Source: Variovorax sp. IB41 (GTDB taxonomy: Bacteria > Pseudomonadota > Gammaproteobacteria > Burkholderiales > Burkholderiaceae_C). From it: 64,000 bases of DNA. The stretch lies in assembly GCF_016405905.1 (NCBI RefSeq), contig NZ_JAEFCB010000009.1, positions 186,001 to 250,000 of the forward strand. The letters run 5' to 3'. The notes beneath the pieces are model-generated. The model ran no database searches. It was not told the DNA's origin and saw only the letters and a list, made by a program, of their open reading frames with translations. Below, piece by piece: positions 41,013 to 49,874 of the stretch (position 1 is its first letter; every line of letters starts with the position of its first letter). The translations under genes were made by a program, and so were the position numbers.

Positions 41013-43213
41013 CAGAAGTCGATGGTGCCGCTCACCGAGACGGTGCGCGGTGCGCCCATCACCAGGTAGTTGGAGCCCTGCGTGCCGCCCACCGAGCCCC
41101 AGTACGACTTGTTGAACAGGTTGTCGATGCGCGCGCGCAGCGTGAGCGCGCGGCCGTTGCCCAGATCGACCAGGTAGCGCGCGCCGATATCGAAGCGCGT
41201 CCAGCCCGGAATCTGCTGCGTGTTGGCGGCGTTGGCGTACTGCTTGGAGGTGTACAGCAGGCGCGCATTCAGCGACAGGTTGCGCACGCCCGGCACGTCC
41301 CACTCGGCGCCCAGGTTGGCCTGCTGCTTGGCCACGCCGATGGCGGTGAGGCCGTCGGTGACACCGCCTTGCGTGTTCTTCTGCTTGGCGTCGAGCAGCG
41401 TCAGGCCGCCCAGGAGGCGCAGGCCCTTGGCCGGCTGGCCGAACACCGAGAACTCCAGGCCCTGGTTGCGCTGCTTGCCGTAGAGGCCGTAGGACTGGCC
41501 CGAGTACTGGTAGACCGGCTGGTCGGTGGTGAAGAACGCGGCGCTCGCGCCCAGCGTGCCGCCGTCGTACTTCACGCCGATTTCCTTCTGCTTGGCCTGG
41601 TACGGCGCGAACACCTCGCCGGCGTTGGTGACCGGCCGGTTGTTCACCGTGCCGGGCGCCACGTTGCCCTTGACCAGGGCTTCGATGTAGTTGGCGTAGG
41701 CCGACACGGTCGGCGTGATCTTGAACACGACGCCGGCCACCGGCGTGGTCTTGCTCTTGTCGTAGGCGCTCGATTCCTTGATCGTGTTGTAGGCAAAGCT
41801 CGTCTGCTTGATGGTCTGGCGGCGCGCGCCGAGCGTGACCAGCAGGCGGTCTTCCATGAAGGACATGGTGTCGGCGACGGCGATGCTCGAGGTGTCGATC
41901 TTGTCGGTCAGGCGCGGGTCTTCGAGCGTGTTGCCGGTGAAGTTGTTGGCGATCGGGTAGGGCGAGAAGAAGGGCGCGTAGATGTTGTTGAGAACGGCGC
42001 CGCGCGAGATCGTGTAGGCGTTGTCTCGGTCGTTGCTGTACGTGGCGGCCGAGGCCACCACGGTGTGCTTCACCGGGCCGGTGGTGAAGTTGCCGCGCAC
42101 GCCGATCTCGGCGGTGCCGATGCGGTCCTTGCGCGTGTTGCTGAAGCGCGTGTTGCTGGTGTTGCCGAACGAATTGACCAGGGTCGGGTTCGACAGCACG
42201 TTGTCTTCGTCGCTGCGGCGCACGCCGCCCGCGGCCCAGGCCGTGATGTTGTCGGTGATGTCGACTTCGCCGCGGAAGGTGGCGAACTTGTCCTTTTCCT
42301 TCGAGTAGGTCCAGGGCTGGGCGAAGTTGCTCTTCGCGTCGGGCGCGCGCGGGATCGGCAGCGTCGAGGAGGGCGTGAGGCTCGGGCGGCCGTCCTTCAG
42401 GTCGAAGTCCTGGTAGCCGAAGTCGGCCGACAGGCGCACGTTGCGGCTGTGCCAGTCGAGGCCGACGCCGAAGGCGCTCAGCTGCTGGCTTTCCTTGAAG
42501 ACGCCGGTGCCGCCTTCGCGGCGCACGGCGTTCACGCGAACGCCCAGGCTGTCGTCGGGACCGAAGCGGCGCGCCAGGTCGAGGTTCACGAAGCCCTGGC
42601 CGCCGCTCTGCACGCCGAAGCCGACACGGGTGAGCGGCTCGTTGGGCGCGCGCTTGGGCAGCAGGTTGATCGCGCCGCCGATGCCACTGCCGCCGGGCGC
42701 GGCACCGTTCAGGAAGGTGTTGGCGCCACGGAACACTTCCACGCGCTCGAAGAATTCAGAGGCGATGTACTGGCGCGGCAGCATGCCGTAGAGGCCGTTG
42801 TAGGAGACGTCGTCCGAATACACGGGGAAGCCGCGCACCACGTACAGCTCCTGGAAGTTGCCGAAGCCGCGCGCCTGGCGCACCGACGGATCGTTGAGCA
42901 GCACGTCGGCCACGCTCTTGGCCTGCTGGTCCTGGATCAGTTCGTTGGTGTAGTTGGTGCTCGAGAACGGCGTGCTCATCATGTCCTGGTTGCCCAGGAT
43001 GCCCACGCGCCCGCCGCGCGCCACCTGGCCGCCGGCGAAGGGCTTGGCCAGGCCTTCGGCCGAGGCGTCGGCGCTGGCTTCGACGGTGATGGGGGCCAGG
43101 GCAGCGCTCGGCGCGGGCTCGGCAGCGGGGGTCTGGGCCATCGCCGTCAGGGCATTGAGGGCGAGGAGCGACGCGATCGCGGTCGGGCGAAGAGGGAAAA
43201 ACGGAGCGGGCAT
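41012..43213 (-). CDS. TonB-dependent siderophore receptor
   Basis: This 733-residue outer-membrane receptor has a signal peptide ending near ALTAMAQ (about residue 27). A plug domain runs from about residue 70, with RQARGFGNFQELYVVRGFPV and RVEVFRGANTFLNGAAPGGSGIGGAINLLPK, and a 22-strand-type barrel ends in the outer-membrane C-terminal pattern TVSVSGTIDF. It imports a ferric siderophore (or similar metal complex) using ExbB/ExbD energy; the ligand is unknown. A Fur box lies 20 bases upstream of the ATG and PepSY follows with a one-base overlap. Confidence 0.92.
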   Translation of the reverse strand: MPAPFFPLRPTAIASLLALNALTAMAQTPAAEPAPSAALAPITVEASADASAEGLAKPFAGGQVARGGRVGILGNQDMMSTPFSSTNYTNELIQDQQAKSVADVLLNDPSVRQARGFGNFQELYVVRGFPVYSDDVSYNGLYGMLPRQYIASEFFERVEVFRGANTFLNGAAPGGSGIGGAINLLPKRAPNEPLTRVGFGVQSGGQGFVNLDLARRFGPDDSLGVRVNAVRREGGTGVFKESQQLSAFGVGLDWHSRNVRLSADFGYQDFDLKDGRPSLTPSSTLPIPRAPDAKSNFAQPWTYSKEKDKFATFRGEVDITDNITAWAAGGVRRSDEDNVLSNPTLVNSFGNTSNTRFSNTRKDRIGTAEIGVRGNFTTGPVKHTVVASAATYSNDRDNAYTISRGAVLNNIYAPFFSPYPIANNFTGNTLEDPRLTDKIDTSSIAVADTMSFMEDRLLVTLGARRQTIKQTSFAYNTIKESSAYDKSKTTPVAGVVFKITPTVSAYANYIEALVKGNVAPGTVNNRPVTNAGEVFAPYQAKQKEIGVKYDGGTLGASAAFFTTDQPVYQYSGQSYGLYGKQRNQGLEFSVFGQPAKGLRLLGGLTLLDAKQKNTQGGVTDGLTAIGVAKQQANLGAEWDVPGVRNLSLNARLLYTSKQYANAANTQQIPGWTRFDIGARYLVDLGNGRALTLRARIDNLFNKSYWGSVGGTQGSNYLVMGAPRTVSVSGTIDF

Positions 43214-43232
43214 GGAGGGTCTGATGTGCGCA

Positions 43233-43251
43233 AATGAGAACCGTTATTATT
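43233..43251 (-). promoter_or_regulatory. Fur box upstream of the siderophore receptor
   Basis: On the minus strand the 19 bases read AATAATAACGGTTCTCATT, matching 15 of 19 positions of a typical Fur-site variant AATGATAATAATTCTCATT. It sits 20 bases before the receptor ATG, where Fur would block transcription when iron is plentiful. Confidence 0.75.
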
Positions 43252-43327
43252 CTCTCGCGCAGCCCCGCCATCGATACTTTCTTGCACTGTTGCAAAAAAG
43301 TGTCAGTAAAAAGTCTTCGTCAAGTCT

Positions 43328-44095
43328 TCAGCGGACCGCCCGCTGCCCGTCCACGAACACATGCAGTTCGCCCGGCGCGAAGGGCGTCCACGTCTCGTTG
43401 GTGGTGAGCGGCGTGGTCACCACCACGGCCACGCGGTCGGTCGGCGTGGTGTGCTGGGCGAAGTCGATTTCCAGGTCTTCGTCGGACAGCTGCGCCGTCA
43501 CGAACGGATGCCGCCGCTCCACGTACCAGAGGTTGGTCGACGCGTGCGCCCAGAGCGCCTGCCCGTTCGACAGCATGAAGTTGAAGGTGCCGTGGCTCGC
43601 GAGCTGCGGCGCCAGTTCGCGCAGCGTGAGCGTCAGCTCCTCGATGCTCGGCACGCCCGCGTGCGACTTGGCCAGCTCCTGCATCAGCCAGCAGAAGGCG
43701 TGCTCGCTGTCTGTGTTGCCCACGGGATGGAAATTGCCGTGCAGGCGCGGCCGGAAATCCTTCAGGTCGCCGTTGTGCGCAAACACCCAGTAGCGCCCCC
43801 ACAGCTCCCGCACGAACGGGTGGCAGTTCTGCAGGTTGACCTCGCCCTGCGTGGCCTTGCGGATGTGCGCGATGACGTTGCGGCTCTGGATCGGATAGCG
43901 CCGGATCAGCTCCGCCACCGGCGATTCGCAGGCCGGCTGGTGATCCACGAAATGGCGCAGGCCCCGGTCCTCGAAGAACGCGATGCCCCAGCCGTCGGCG
44001 TGGTGGTCGGTGCGGCCGCCGCGCTGCGCGAACCCCGTGAAGCTGAAGGTCACGTCGGTCGGCGTGTTGCAGTTCATCCCTAGCAATTGACACAT
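43328..44095 (-). CDS. yafJ: Class II glutamine amidotransferase (YafJ-like)
   Basis: This 255-residue Ntn-type glutaminase domain begins MCQLLGMNCNTP, so Met removal would expose the catalytic Cys2. Further family blocks are RTDHHADGWGIAFFED, HIRKATQGEVNLQNCHPF (about residues 76-93), FAHNGDL and NTDSEHAFCWLMQEL. No synthase domain is fused, as in YafJ and EgtC. No ergothioneine genes are nearby, so a YafJ-like role of unknown substrate is the safer call. The frame is open to 44422 but the upstream part is antisense shadow of the binding-protein gene. It lies 41 bases downstream of that gene and may share its transcript. Confidence 0.85.
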   Translation of the reverse strand: MCQLLGMNCNTPTDVTFSFTGFAQRGGRTDHHADGWGIAFFEDRGLRHFVDHQPACESPVAELIRRYPIQSRNVIAHIRKATQGEVNLQNCHPFVRELWGRYWVFAHNGDLKDFRPRLHGNFHPVGNTDSEHAFCWLMQELAKSHAGVPSIEELTLTLRELAPQLASHGTFNFMLSNGQALWAHASTNLWYVERRHPFVTAQLSDEDLEIDFAQHTTPTDRVAVVVTTPLTTNETWTPFAPGELHVFVDGQRAVR

Positions 44096-44136
44096 GCAGG
44101 CGATTAGACCGCGATTCGCGCCGCCCTCGCGCGCAG

Positions 44137-45279
44137 CTAGCGGATGAACTTGCCCTCTTTGGTCACGCGCACCATCTCGATGAAGCGCGAGCCCGTGTTG
44201 CTCGCGCCGGTGAAGTCGATCTCCATGCCGCCGATGCGCAGCTTCATCGCCTTCAGTGCGGCGTGCAGCTTGGCGCGCGTGAGGTCGCGGCCGGTGCGGC
44301 GCAGGCCCTCGATCATCACGAGCGCATTCACATAGCCCTCGTAGCTCAGGTAGCCCAGGTCCACCTTGGCGCGCTCGGCCAGCTGGCGGAATTCGCGCGC
44401 GGTGGCGTCGACCTCGCTCCACGGGTACGGCACGATCTGCGAGATGGCCAGCCCGCTGGTCTTGTCGCCCACCAGCTTGGCGGTGACGTCGCCCGGCACG
44501 ATCGACATGCCGTAGAACATCTGCCGCCCGCCGGCCGCCCAGGCGGCTTTCATCACCTCGCCGCCGATGCCGCCGCCCAGGTACATGATCACGGCCTGCG
44601 CCTTGCTGTCCGCCAGCGCCTTGCCGGATGCTTCGTTGCCCGTGCCGTCGCCCTTGACCGCCACCGCGGCCTCGGGCTTGAGTTTGAGCGTGTCCAGCGC
44701 GGCTTCGACCAGCTTCGCGACTTCCGCGCCGCCGGGGTTGTCCAGGTACGCCACGGCGATGCGCGAGACGCCGATGGTCGTCAGGTGCTGCACCAGCGCC
44801 TGGGCTTCGCGCGCGAAGGTGGCGCGCACGAAATAGCCCGCGGCGCCCATCTTCTCGCGGGCCGAATCCGACACCGCATAGCCGCCCACCGTCGGCGCGC
44901 CGCTCTGGTTCACGACCTTGGCGCCCGCGGCGGTGGTGCCCGAGCCCACGCAGCCGAAGAACGCGAAGACGCGGTGCTCCGCCAGCAGCTTCTCGTAGTT
45001 GGCCAGGGCCTTCTCGGGCTTGAGCTCGTCGTCGAGCGAAACCACGCGGATCTTGCGGCCCGACAGCCCGCCCTGCGCATTGACCGCATCGAAGGCCAGG
45101 CCGGCGCCGGCCATCACCACCTTGACCGGCACGCCGAGCGGACCGCTCAGGATGCCGGTGTGGCCCAGGACGATCTCGCCATCAGTGACGCCGCTCTCGG
45201 CGGCATGGGCCGGAAAGGAAAGAGGGCCGAGTCCGGCCGCTGCCGCAGCCGAGGCGGCGATGAAATTTCTGCGATGCAT
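44137..45279 (-). CDS. Branched-chain amino-acid-type ABC transporter substrate-binding protein
   Basis: This 380-residue Leu/Ile/Val-binding-protein-fold receptor (PF13458-type) has an N-terminal MHRRNFIAASAAAAAG with twin Arg and a cleavage site near PAHAAES (about residue 27), so Tat export is possible. The core has IVLGHTGILSGPLG, YFVRATFAREAQALVQHL and LGYLSYEGYVNALVMIEGL. No permease or ATPase genes are adjacent, so it is an orphan receptor. A perfect 8-base inverted repeat lies 12-33 bases upstream of the ATG, suggesting dedicated regulation. Confidence 0.85.
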   Translation of the reverse strand: MHRRNFIAASAAAAAGLGPLSFPAHAAESGVTDGEIVLGHTGILSGPLGVPVKVVMAGAGLAFDAVNAQGGLSGRKIRVVSLDDELKPEKALANYEKLLAEHRVFAFFGCVGSGTTAAGAKVVNQSGAPTVGGYAVSDSAREKMGAAGYFVRATFAREAQALVQHLTTIGVSRIAVAYLDNPGGAEVAKLVEAALDTLKLKPEAAVAVKGDGTGNEASGKALADSKAQAVIMYLGGGIGGEVMKAAWAAGGRQMFYGMSIVPGDVTAKLVGDKTSGLAISQIVPYPWSEVDATAREFRQLAERAKVDLGYLSYEGYVNALVMIEGLRRTGRDLTRAKLHAALKAMKLRIGGMEIDFTGASNTGSRFIEMVRVTKEGKFIR

Positions 45280-45290
45280 GGAACCGTTTC

Positions 45291-45312
45291 GTTATCAGAT
45301 ACAACTGATAAC
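45291..45312. promoter_or_regulatory. Perfect inverted repeat, likely operator of the binding-protein gene
   Basis: GTTATCAG (45291-45298) and CTGATAAC (45305-45312) are perfect inverted arms around a 6-base AT-rich spacer in the 70-base gap between the MFS stop and the binding-protein ATG. No T run follows on either strand, so it is more like a repressor site than a terminator. Confidence 0.6.
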
Positions 45313-45349
45313 AATTGAATGCGAAAGCGCCTTCCAGGTCCGCCGGTGT

Positions 45350-46861
45350 TTACCCCGTGTTGCGTGCCGTCCCGTCGGCCTGTTTTGGTCCTTCGCGCAA
45401 CTGCCACGCCGCGCAGATCGCCAGCGCGCACAGCCCCGCCAGCATCGCGAACACCTCGTCGAACGCCGCCAGCCGCGCCGGGCTGCTGACCGGATTGGCC
45501 AGCGAATCGCCGTGCGCGGCAAGGCGCCACTCGAGCACGATCGCGCACAGGCTCACGCCGGCCGCGCCGCCCAGCATGCGCACGAAGTTGATCGCGCTCG
45601 CGCCCTGCGGAATCAGCGGCTTGGCCAGCGGACGCATCGAGCCCAGGTTGAGCGACGGCAGGATGAACCCCAGCCCGATGCGCCCGATGATCGCGAACGC
45701 CACCAGGAGCCACATCGCGCTGTCCAGCCTGAGCACCATCATCAGCGCGAAAGAGGCCGCCAGCAGGGCGAGGCCGACGGTCACCAGCACCCAGGTCGGC
45801 TGCCGGTCGGCCAGCCGGCCGACGCCGGCGATGGTCACCGCCAGCACGATGCCGGCCGGCAGAAGAATGGTGCCCACGTGCGACGCCGACAGGCTCAGCC
45901 CCACCTGCATGTACACCGGCAACAGGTAGGTCGAGCCGAAGAGCGCCGTGCCGTAGATGAAGGCCACCACGCTGCCCATCGCGAACTGGCGGTACTTGAA
46001 GAGCGCGAGGTTCATGAGCGGCGTGCCGCCCGAGGCCGCGAGCCGGCGCTGCCACCAGACGAAGGCGGCGAACGACACCAGCGCGCCGCCCAGCAGCAGC
46101 GCGGCCTGCAGCGGCGAATCCCCGCGCAGCTCGACCAGCCCGTTCAGGAGGCACAGCGTGCCGACCGTGCCCAGCGCGAGGCCGCGCGCATCGAGCCCGC
46201 CGCCGCGCACCGCGGCCACGCCGCCCGGCGCCGTCCTGGGCACGAACTTGTAGGCCAGCCAGATCGAGGCCAGGCAGAACGGCACCACCATGAAGAAGAT
46301 CGAGCGCCAGCCGAACAGGTCGACCAGCACCCCGCCGATGCTCGGCCCGATGGCCGGCGCCAGCACGACGCCCATGCCGAAGATGCCGCTCGCGCGCCCC
46401 TGCTCGTGCGGCTCGAAGGCGCGCAGGATGATGATGGCCGGAATGGGCTGCACCACGCCCGCCGCGAGCCCTTCGGCCACGCGCGCGAACAGCACCAGCG
46501 AGAAGTTGTTGGCCAGCCCGCCCACGATGCCGCCCACGAGCAGCAGCAGCATCGTGCCCACGTAGGTGCGGCGGTAGCCGTAGCGCGAGAGCAGCCACGG
46601 CGTGGTGAGCATCGAGACTGTCATGGCCACCATGAAGCCCGAGCTCACCCACTGCGCGCGCTCTTGGCCGAGCGAGAAGTGGTGGCTCATGCCGGGGATC
46701 GCGACGTTCACGATGGTCGAGGACATGATCGAGGCCATCGTCCCCACCATCACCGACATCAGCAGATACCAGCGGTAGCGCTCGCCGTAGCGTTCGCGCA
46801 GGATGCCCATGGAGGGCGGCGCCGGCGTGGGCGCGGTTTCGGGCGTGGGTGGGGAGGTCAT
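45350..46861 (-). CDS. DHA2-family MFS drug-efflux transporter (EmrB/QacA type)
   Basis: This 503-residue permease has about 14 membrane spans, as in the drug:H+ antiporter-2 family. It carries the early motif SSTIVNVAIPGMSHHFSL (about residues 47-64), the motif-A-like WLLSRYGYRRTYVG, and motif C in MGVVLAPAIGPSIGGVLVD. I use the ATG at 46861; the frame extends 28 codons further without family character. It has no adjacent membrane-fusion protein or regulator, and is divergent from the zinc metallopeptidase (128-base gap). The exported compound is unknown. Confidence 0.85.
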   Translation of the reverse strand: MTSPPTPETAPTPAPPSMGILRERYGERYRWYLLMSVMVGTMASIMSSTIVNVAIPGMSHHFSLGQERAQWVSSGFMVAMTVSMLTTPWLLSRYGYRRTYVGTMLLLLVGGIVGGLANNFSLVLFARVAEGLAAGVVQPIPAIIILRAFEPHEQGRASGIFGMGVVLAPAIGPSIGGVLVDLFGWRSIFFMVVPFCLASIWLAYKFVPRTAPGGVAAVRGGGLDARGLALGTVGTLCLLNGLVELRGDSPLQAALLLGGALVSFAAFVWWQRRLAASGGTPLMNLALFKYRQFAMGSVVAFIYGTALFGSTYLLPVYMQVGLSLSASHVGTILLPAGIVLAVTIAGVGRLADRQPTWVLVTVGLALLAASFALMMVLRLDSAMWLLVAFAIIGRIGLGFILPSLNLGSMRPLAKPLIPQGASAINFVRMLGGAAGVSLCAIVLEWRLAAHGDSLANPVSSPARLAAFDEVFAMLAGLCALAICAAWQLREGPKQADGTARNTG

Positions 46862-46989
46862 GGGGCGGCGGAATGTCTCGGGGTCCGTCGTCCTACAAGC
46901 ATATCGGTGTTTGCGCGGCGAAGGCCGCAACGGGCGGTCGCACAATGCAGCGGCTGTCCCCTCCGCGTCAGCGCCAAGAAGACAACAAC

Positions 46990-48336
46990 ATGGACTCCCC
47001 GATCAACGATCCCGTCAACGAACAGCCCGCCAACGGCGAGCCGGAAGCCGCGCCCACGCTCGCGACCGAGCTCGCCGCGCCGACCGTGAGCCGCGCCTAC
47101 CGCTGCCAGTGCGGCCGCCCCGTGTTCCTTCGCAACAGCGAATGCCTGGCCTGCCACACGCCGCTCGGCTACGTGATCGATCGCCTGGGCGTCATGCCGC
47201 TCGCGCCGGCCGACGGCGAGGGGGCGCTGCCCGACACCTTCACCGTCTTCGGCGATCCGCACGGCAAGACCTACCACCGCTGCGCGAACCTCATGACGCC
47301 CGCTGCCTGCAGCTGGATGATCGAAGTGCCGCGCGAAAGCGAGACCATTCCTCCCGACAACCAGGACCTCGCGCCGGGCTACTGCCTCGCGTGCAGCGTC
47401 ACCCGCACCATTCCCGATCTCTCGGTGGAGAGCAACGGCGAACTCTGGCGCAAGCTGGAGACCGCCAAGCGCCGCCTCGTCTCGCAATTGCTCGCGCTCG
47501 GCCTGCCGGTGGTGAGCCGCCATGCCGATCCGGTGCACGGCCTCGCATTCGATTTCTTGAGCAACATGCCCGGCGGCCCGCACGTCATGACCGGCCACGA
47601 GCACGGCGTGATCACGCTCAACGCCGAAGAGGCCGAAGACGCCGTGCGCGAACGCATCCGCGCCGAAATGCGCGAGCCCTATCGCACGCTGCTGGGGCAC
47701 TTCCGCCACGAGATCGGCCACTACTACTGGGACCTCCTGGTGCTGCCCACGCCGTGGATCGACGACTTCCGCGCGCTCTTCGGCGACGACCGCGCCGACT
47801 ACGCCGCCGCGCTGCAGATCCACTACGAGCAGGGCCCGCCGCCCGACTGGGCCGACCGCTTCGTGAGCAGCTACGCGAGCACGCATCCGTGGGAAGACTG
47901 GGCCGAGACCTGGGCCCACTACCTGCACATGGCTGACACCGCGGACACCGCGATGAGCTTCGGCGTCGATGCGACCAACGTCGAACTCACGAGCGACCTC
48001 TTCACTGCCGCAGACCTCTGGCAGCCGGAGCATCCCGATGCCGCGAAATTCCTGGACTTCATCAACGGCTGGGTGCTGCTGACCAACGTCCTCAACGAGC
48101 TGTCGCGCAGCATGGGGCAGCCCGACTACTACCCCTTCGTGCTGCCGCGCGCGGCGGTGGGCAAGCTGCAGTTCATCCACCGCGTGATCACCGAGCAGCG
48201 GCCCGGATCGGCGCCGACGATGGTGGTGGCCAGCGATGTGGCGGCAGCCGAGCCGGTCGAGACTGCGCCCGAACAGGGGCAGTCGCAATCCCAAACGCAA
48301 TCGCAATCGCAATCCCAGGGCGGCGTTCAGTCCTGA
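46990..48336 (+). CDS. Zinc-ribbon zinc metallopeptidase (DUF2248/Peptidase_Mx-like)
   Basis: This 448-residue cytosolic protein begins with a zinc ribbon YRCQCGRPVFLRNSECLACHTPLGY (four Cys, about residues 36-58; YRCQCGRPVF and CLACHTPLGY are its halves). A metalloprotease-like core follows with HEIGHYYWDLL (about 240), fitting an HExxH-like zinc site. The last ~20 residues are Gln/Ser dipeptide repeats coded by a hexamer-like tandem run at 48283-48320. The ATG at 46990 has AAGAAG upstream. Its 3' end overlaps the convergent CWC gene by 10 bases. The substrate is unknown. Confidence 0.78.
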   Translation: MDSPINDPVNEQPANGEPEAAPTLATELAAPTVSRAYRCQCGRPVFLRNSECLACHTPLGYVIDRLGVMPLAPADGEGALPDTFTVFGDPHGKTYHRCANLMTPAACSWMIEVPRESETIPPDNQDLAPGYCLACSVTRTIPDLSVESNGELWRKLETAKRRLVSQLLALGLPVVSRHADPVHGLAFDFLSNMPGGPHVMTGHEHGVITLNAEEAEDAVRERIRAEMREPYRTLLGHFRHEIGHYYWDLLVLPTPWIDDFRALFGDDRADYAAALQIHYEQGPPPDWADRFVSSYASTHPWEDWAETWAHYLHMADTADTAMSFGVDATNVELTSDLFTAADLWQPEHPDAAKFLDFINGWVLLTNVLNELSRSMGQPDYYPFVLPRAAVGKLQFIHRVITEQRPGSAPTMVVASDVAAAEPVETAPEQGQSQSQTQSQSQSQGGVQS

Positions 48337-48557
48337 GGCGGCGTTCCCGCGGCGCAGCGTGCGCAGATGCAAGCCAAGCCGCGCATCGCCTCCGGCAGTT
48401 TGGCGAGCGGCGCGTTGCTGAAGTCGACCTGCATGCACCAGCACGGCGGCTGCGCCTGGCCCGTCTCGCGTTCGACTTCCATTGCGCAGCGGTTCGATTC
48501 GCCGCACAGCGGGCAGCGCGTGGCGTCGATGACCGCGGCGGTGGTGGCTGTCGTCAT
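48327..48557 (-). CDS. Cysteine-rich CWC family protein
   Basis: This 76-residue protein carries a CPLCGESNRC...PPCWC...CICARCA pattern (eight or so Cys, PCWC near residue 39), the hallmark of the small CWC zinc-ribbon family. Its start overlaps the stop of the phosphofructokinase gene (ATGA), so it is probably translated with it. Function of the family is unknown; metal or nucleic-acid binding is a guess. Confidence 0.75.
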   Translation of the reverse strand: MTTATTAAVIDATRCPLCGESNRCAMEVERETGQAQPPCWCMQVDFSNAPLAKLPEAMRGLACICARCAAGTPPQD

Positions 48558-49810
48558 GCGAGTTCGAAAGCCGGCAGCTTCTTGGCCACCGCGACGTTCT
48601 GCAGCGTCACGTAGACGGGCAAGCCGTCGCGGTACGCGGGGTAGTCCTCGCCCTCGATCAGCGGCAGCAGGTAGCGCCGGCATTTCTCGGTGATGCCGTA
48701 GCCGTCGTCCGAGATGAAATCGCGCGGCATCGGCTTCTCGACATTGGCCACCGATTCGAGCGGCGCGCTGCCGAGGGTGTACGCGTAGGGCACGTCGGAC
48801 GTGCGCTCGATCGTCGGCATCACCGCGTTGCGGCCTTCGAGCGCGAGCTCGACCGCGCGCTGGCCCAGCTCGTAGGCCTGCTTCACGTCGGTGGCCGAGG
48901 CGATGTGCCGCGCCGCGCGCTGCAGGTAGTCGGCCACGGCCCAGTGGAACTTGTGGCCGTGCGCGTCCTTGATCATCTGCGCCACCACCGGCGCGGCGCC
49001 GCCGAGTTGCGCATGGCCGAACGCATCGCGCGTGCCCTGTTCCGCGAGGAAGGTGCCGTCGGGGTAGTGGCACCCCTCGGACACCACGACCGAGCAATAG
49101 CCGTGCTGCGTGACCAGCGCATCGACGCGCGCGAGAAAACGCGCCTTGTCGAACTCGATCTCGGGGAACAGCACCACCACCGGAATGCCCCGGTCTGCGG
49201 CGAGCCCGCCCGCCGCGGCGATCCATCCCGCATGCCGCCCCATCACCTCGAGCACGAACACCTTGGTCGAGGTGGCCGCCATCGAGCGCACGTCGAACGA
49301 GGCTTCGAGCGTGGACACCGCCACGTATTTCGCGACCGAGCCGAAGCCCGGGCAGCAGTCGGTCAGCGGCAGGTCGTTGTCGATGGTCTTGGGCACGTGG
49401 ATGGCCTGCAGTGGATAGCCGAGCGACTGCGACAGCTGGCTCACCTTGAAGCAGGTGTCGGCCGAATCGCCGCCGCCGTTGTAGAAGAAATAGCCGATGC
49501 CGTGCGCCTTGAACACTTCGATGAGCCGCTCGTATTCGCGCCGGTTTTTTTCAAGGGACTTGAGCTTGTAGCGGCACGAACCGAACGCGCCCGAAGGCGT
49601 GGTGCGCAGCGCCGCAATGGCCTCGGCCGATTCGGCGCCCGTGTCGATCAACTCTTCGGTCAGCGCGCCGATGATGCCGTTGCGTCCGGCGTAGAGCTTG
49701 CCGATGCGGTCCGGGTGTTTTCGTGCCGTCTCGATCACGCCGCAGGCCGACGCATTGATGACCGAAGTGACGCCGCCCGACTGGGCGTAGAAGGCGTTGA
49801 GGATGGGCAT
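48554..49810 (-). CDS. pfp: Diphosphate-dependent 6-phosphofructokinase (probable)
   Basis: This 418-residue PFK-family enzyme phosphorylates fructose-6-phosphate in glycolysis. Motifs are FYAQSGGVTSVINASACG (N-terminal phosphate loop), YNGGGDSADT, PKTIDNDLPLTD and MGRHAGWIA. The Lys in PKTIDND and the Asp in place of the ATP enzyme's second Gly (GGGDS versus GGDGS) are typical of PPi-dependent enzymes, so reversible PPi use is inferred. This gives the strain a bypass of ATP-PFK, which many Comamonadaceae lack. It is followed, with a 4-base overlap, by the CWC gene. Confidence 0.85.
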   Translation of the reverse strand: MPILNAFYAQSGGVTSVINASACGVIETARKHPDRIGKLYAGRNGIIGALTEELIDTGAESAEAIAALRTTPSGAFGSCRYKLKSLEKNRREYERLIEVFKAHGIGYFFYNGGGDSADTCFKVSQLSQSLGYPLQAIHVPKTIDNDLPLTDCCPGFGSVAKYVAVSTLEASFDVRSMAATSTKVFVLEVMGRHAGWIAAAGGLAADRGIPVVVLFPEIEFDKARFLARVDALVTQHGYCSVVVSEGCHYPDGTFLAEQGTRDAFGHAQLGGAAPVVAQMIKDAHGHKFHWAVADYLQRAARHIASATDVKQAYELGQRAVELALEGRNAVMPTIERTSDVPYAYTLGSAPLESVANVEKPMPRDFISDDGYGITEKCRRYLLPLIEGEDYPAYRDGLPVYVTLQNVAVAKKLPAFELA

Positions 49811-49874
49811 GCGGGCATTCTCCCGCAGCCCTATGTCAGGCGCCAGTGCCGGCAGTTTTCAGGGTGTCAGGATG

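Noticed and set aside
44096..44422. N-terminal extension of the class II amidotransferase
   Set aside because: The catalytic Cys must be residue 2, fixing the start at 44095; the extension is a shadow of the binding-protein gene.
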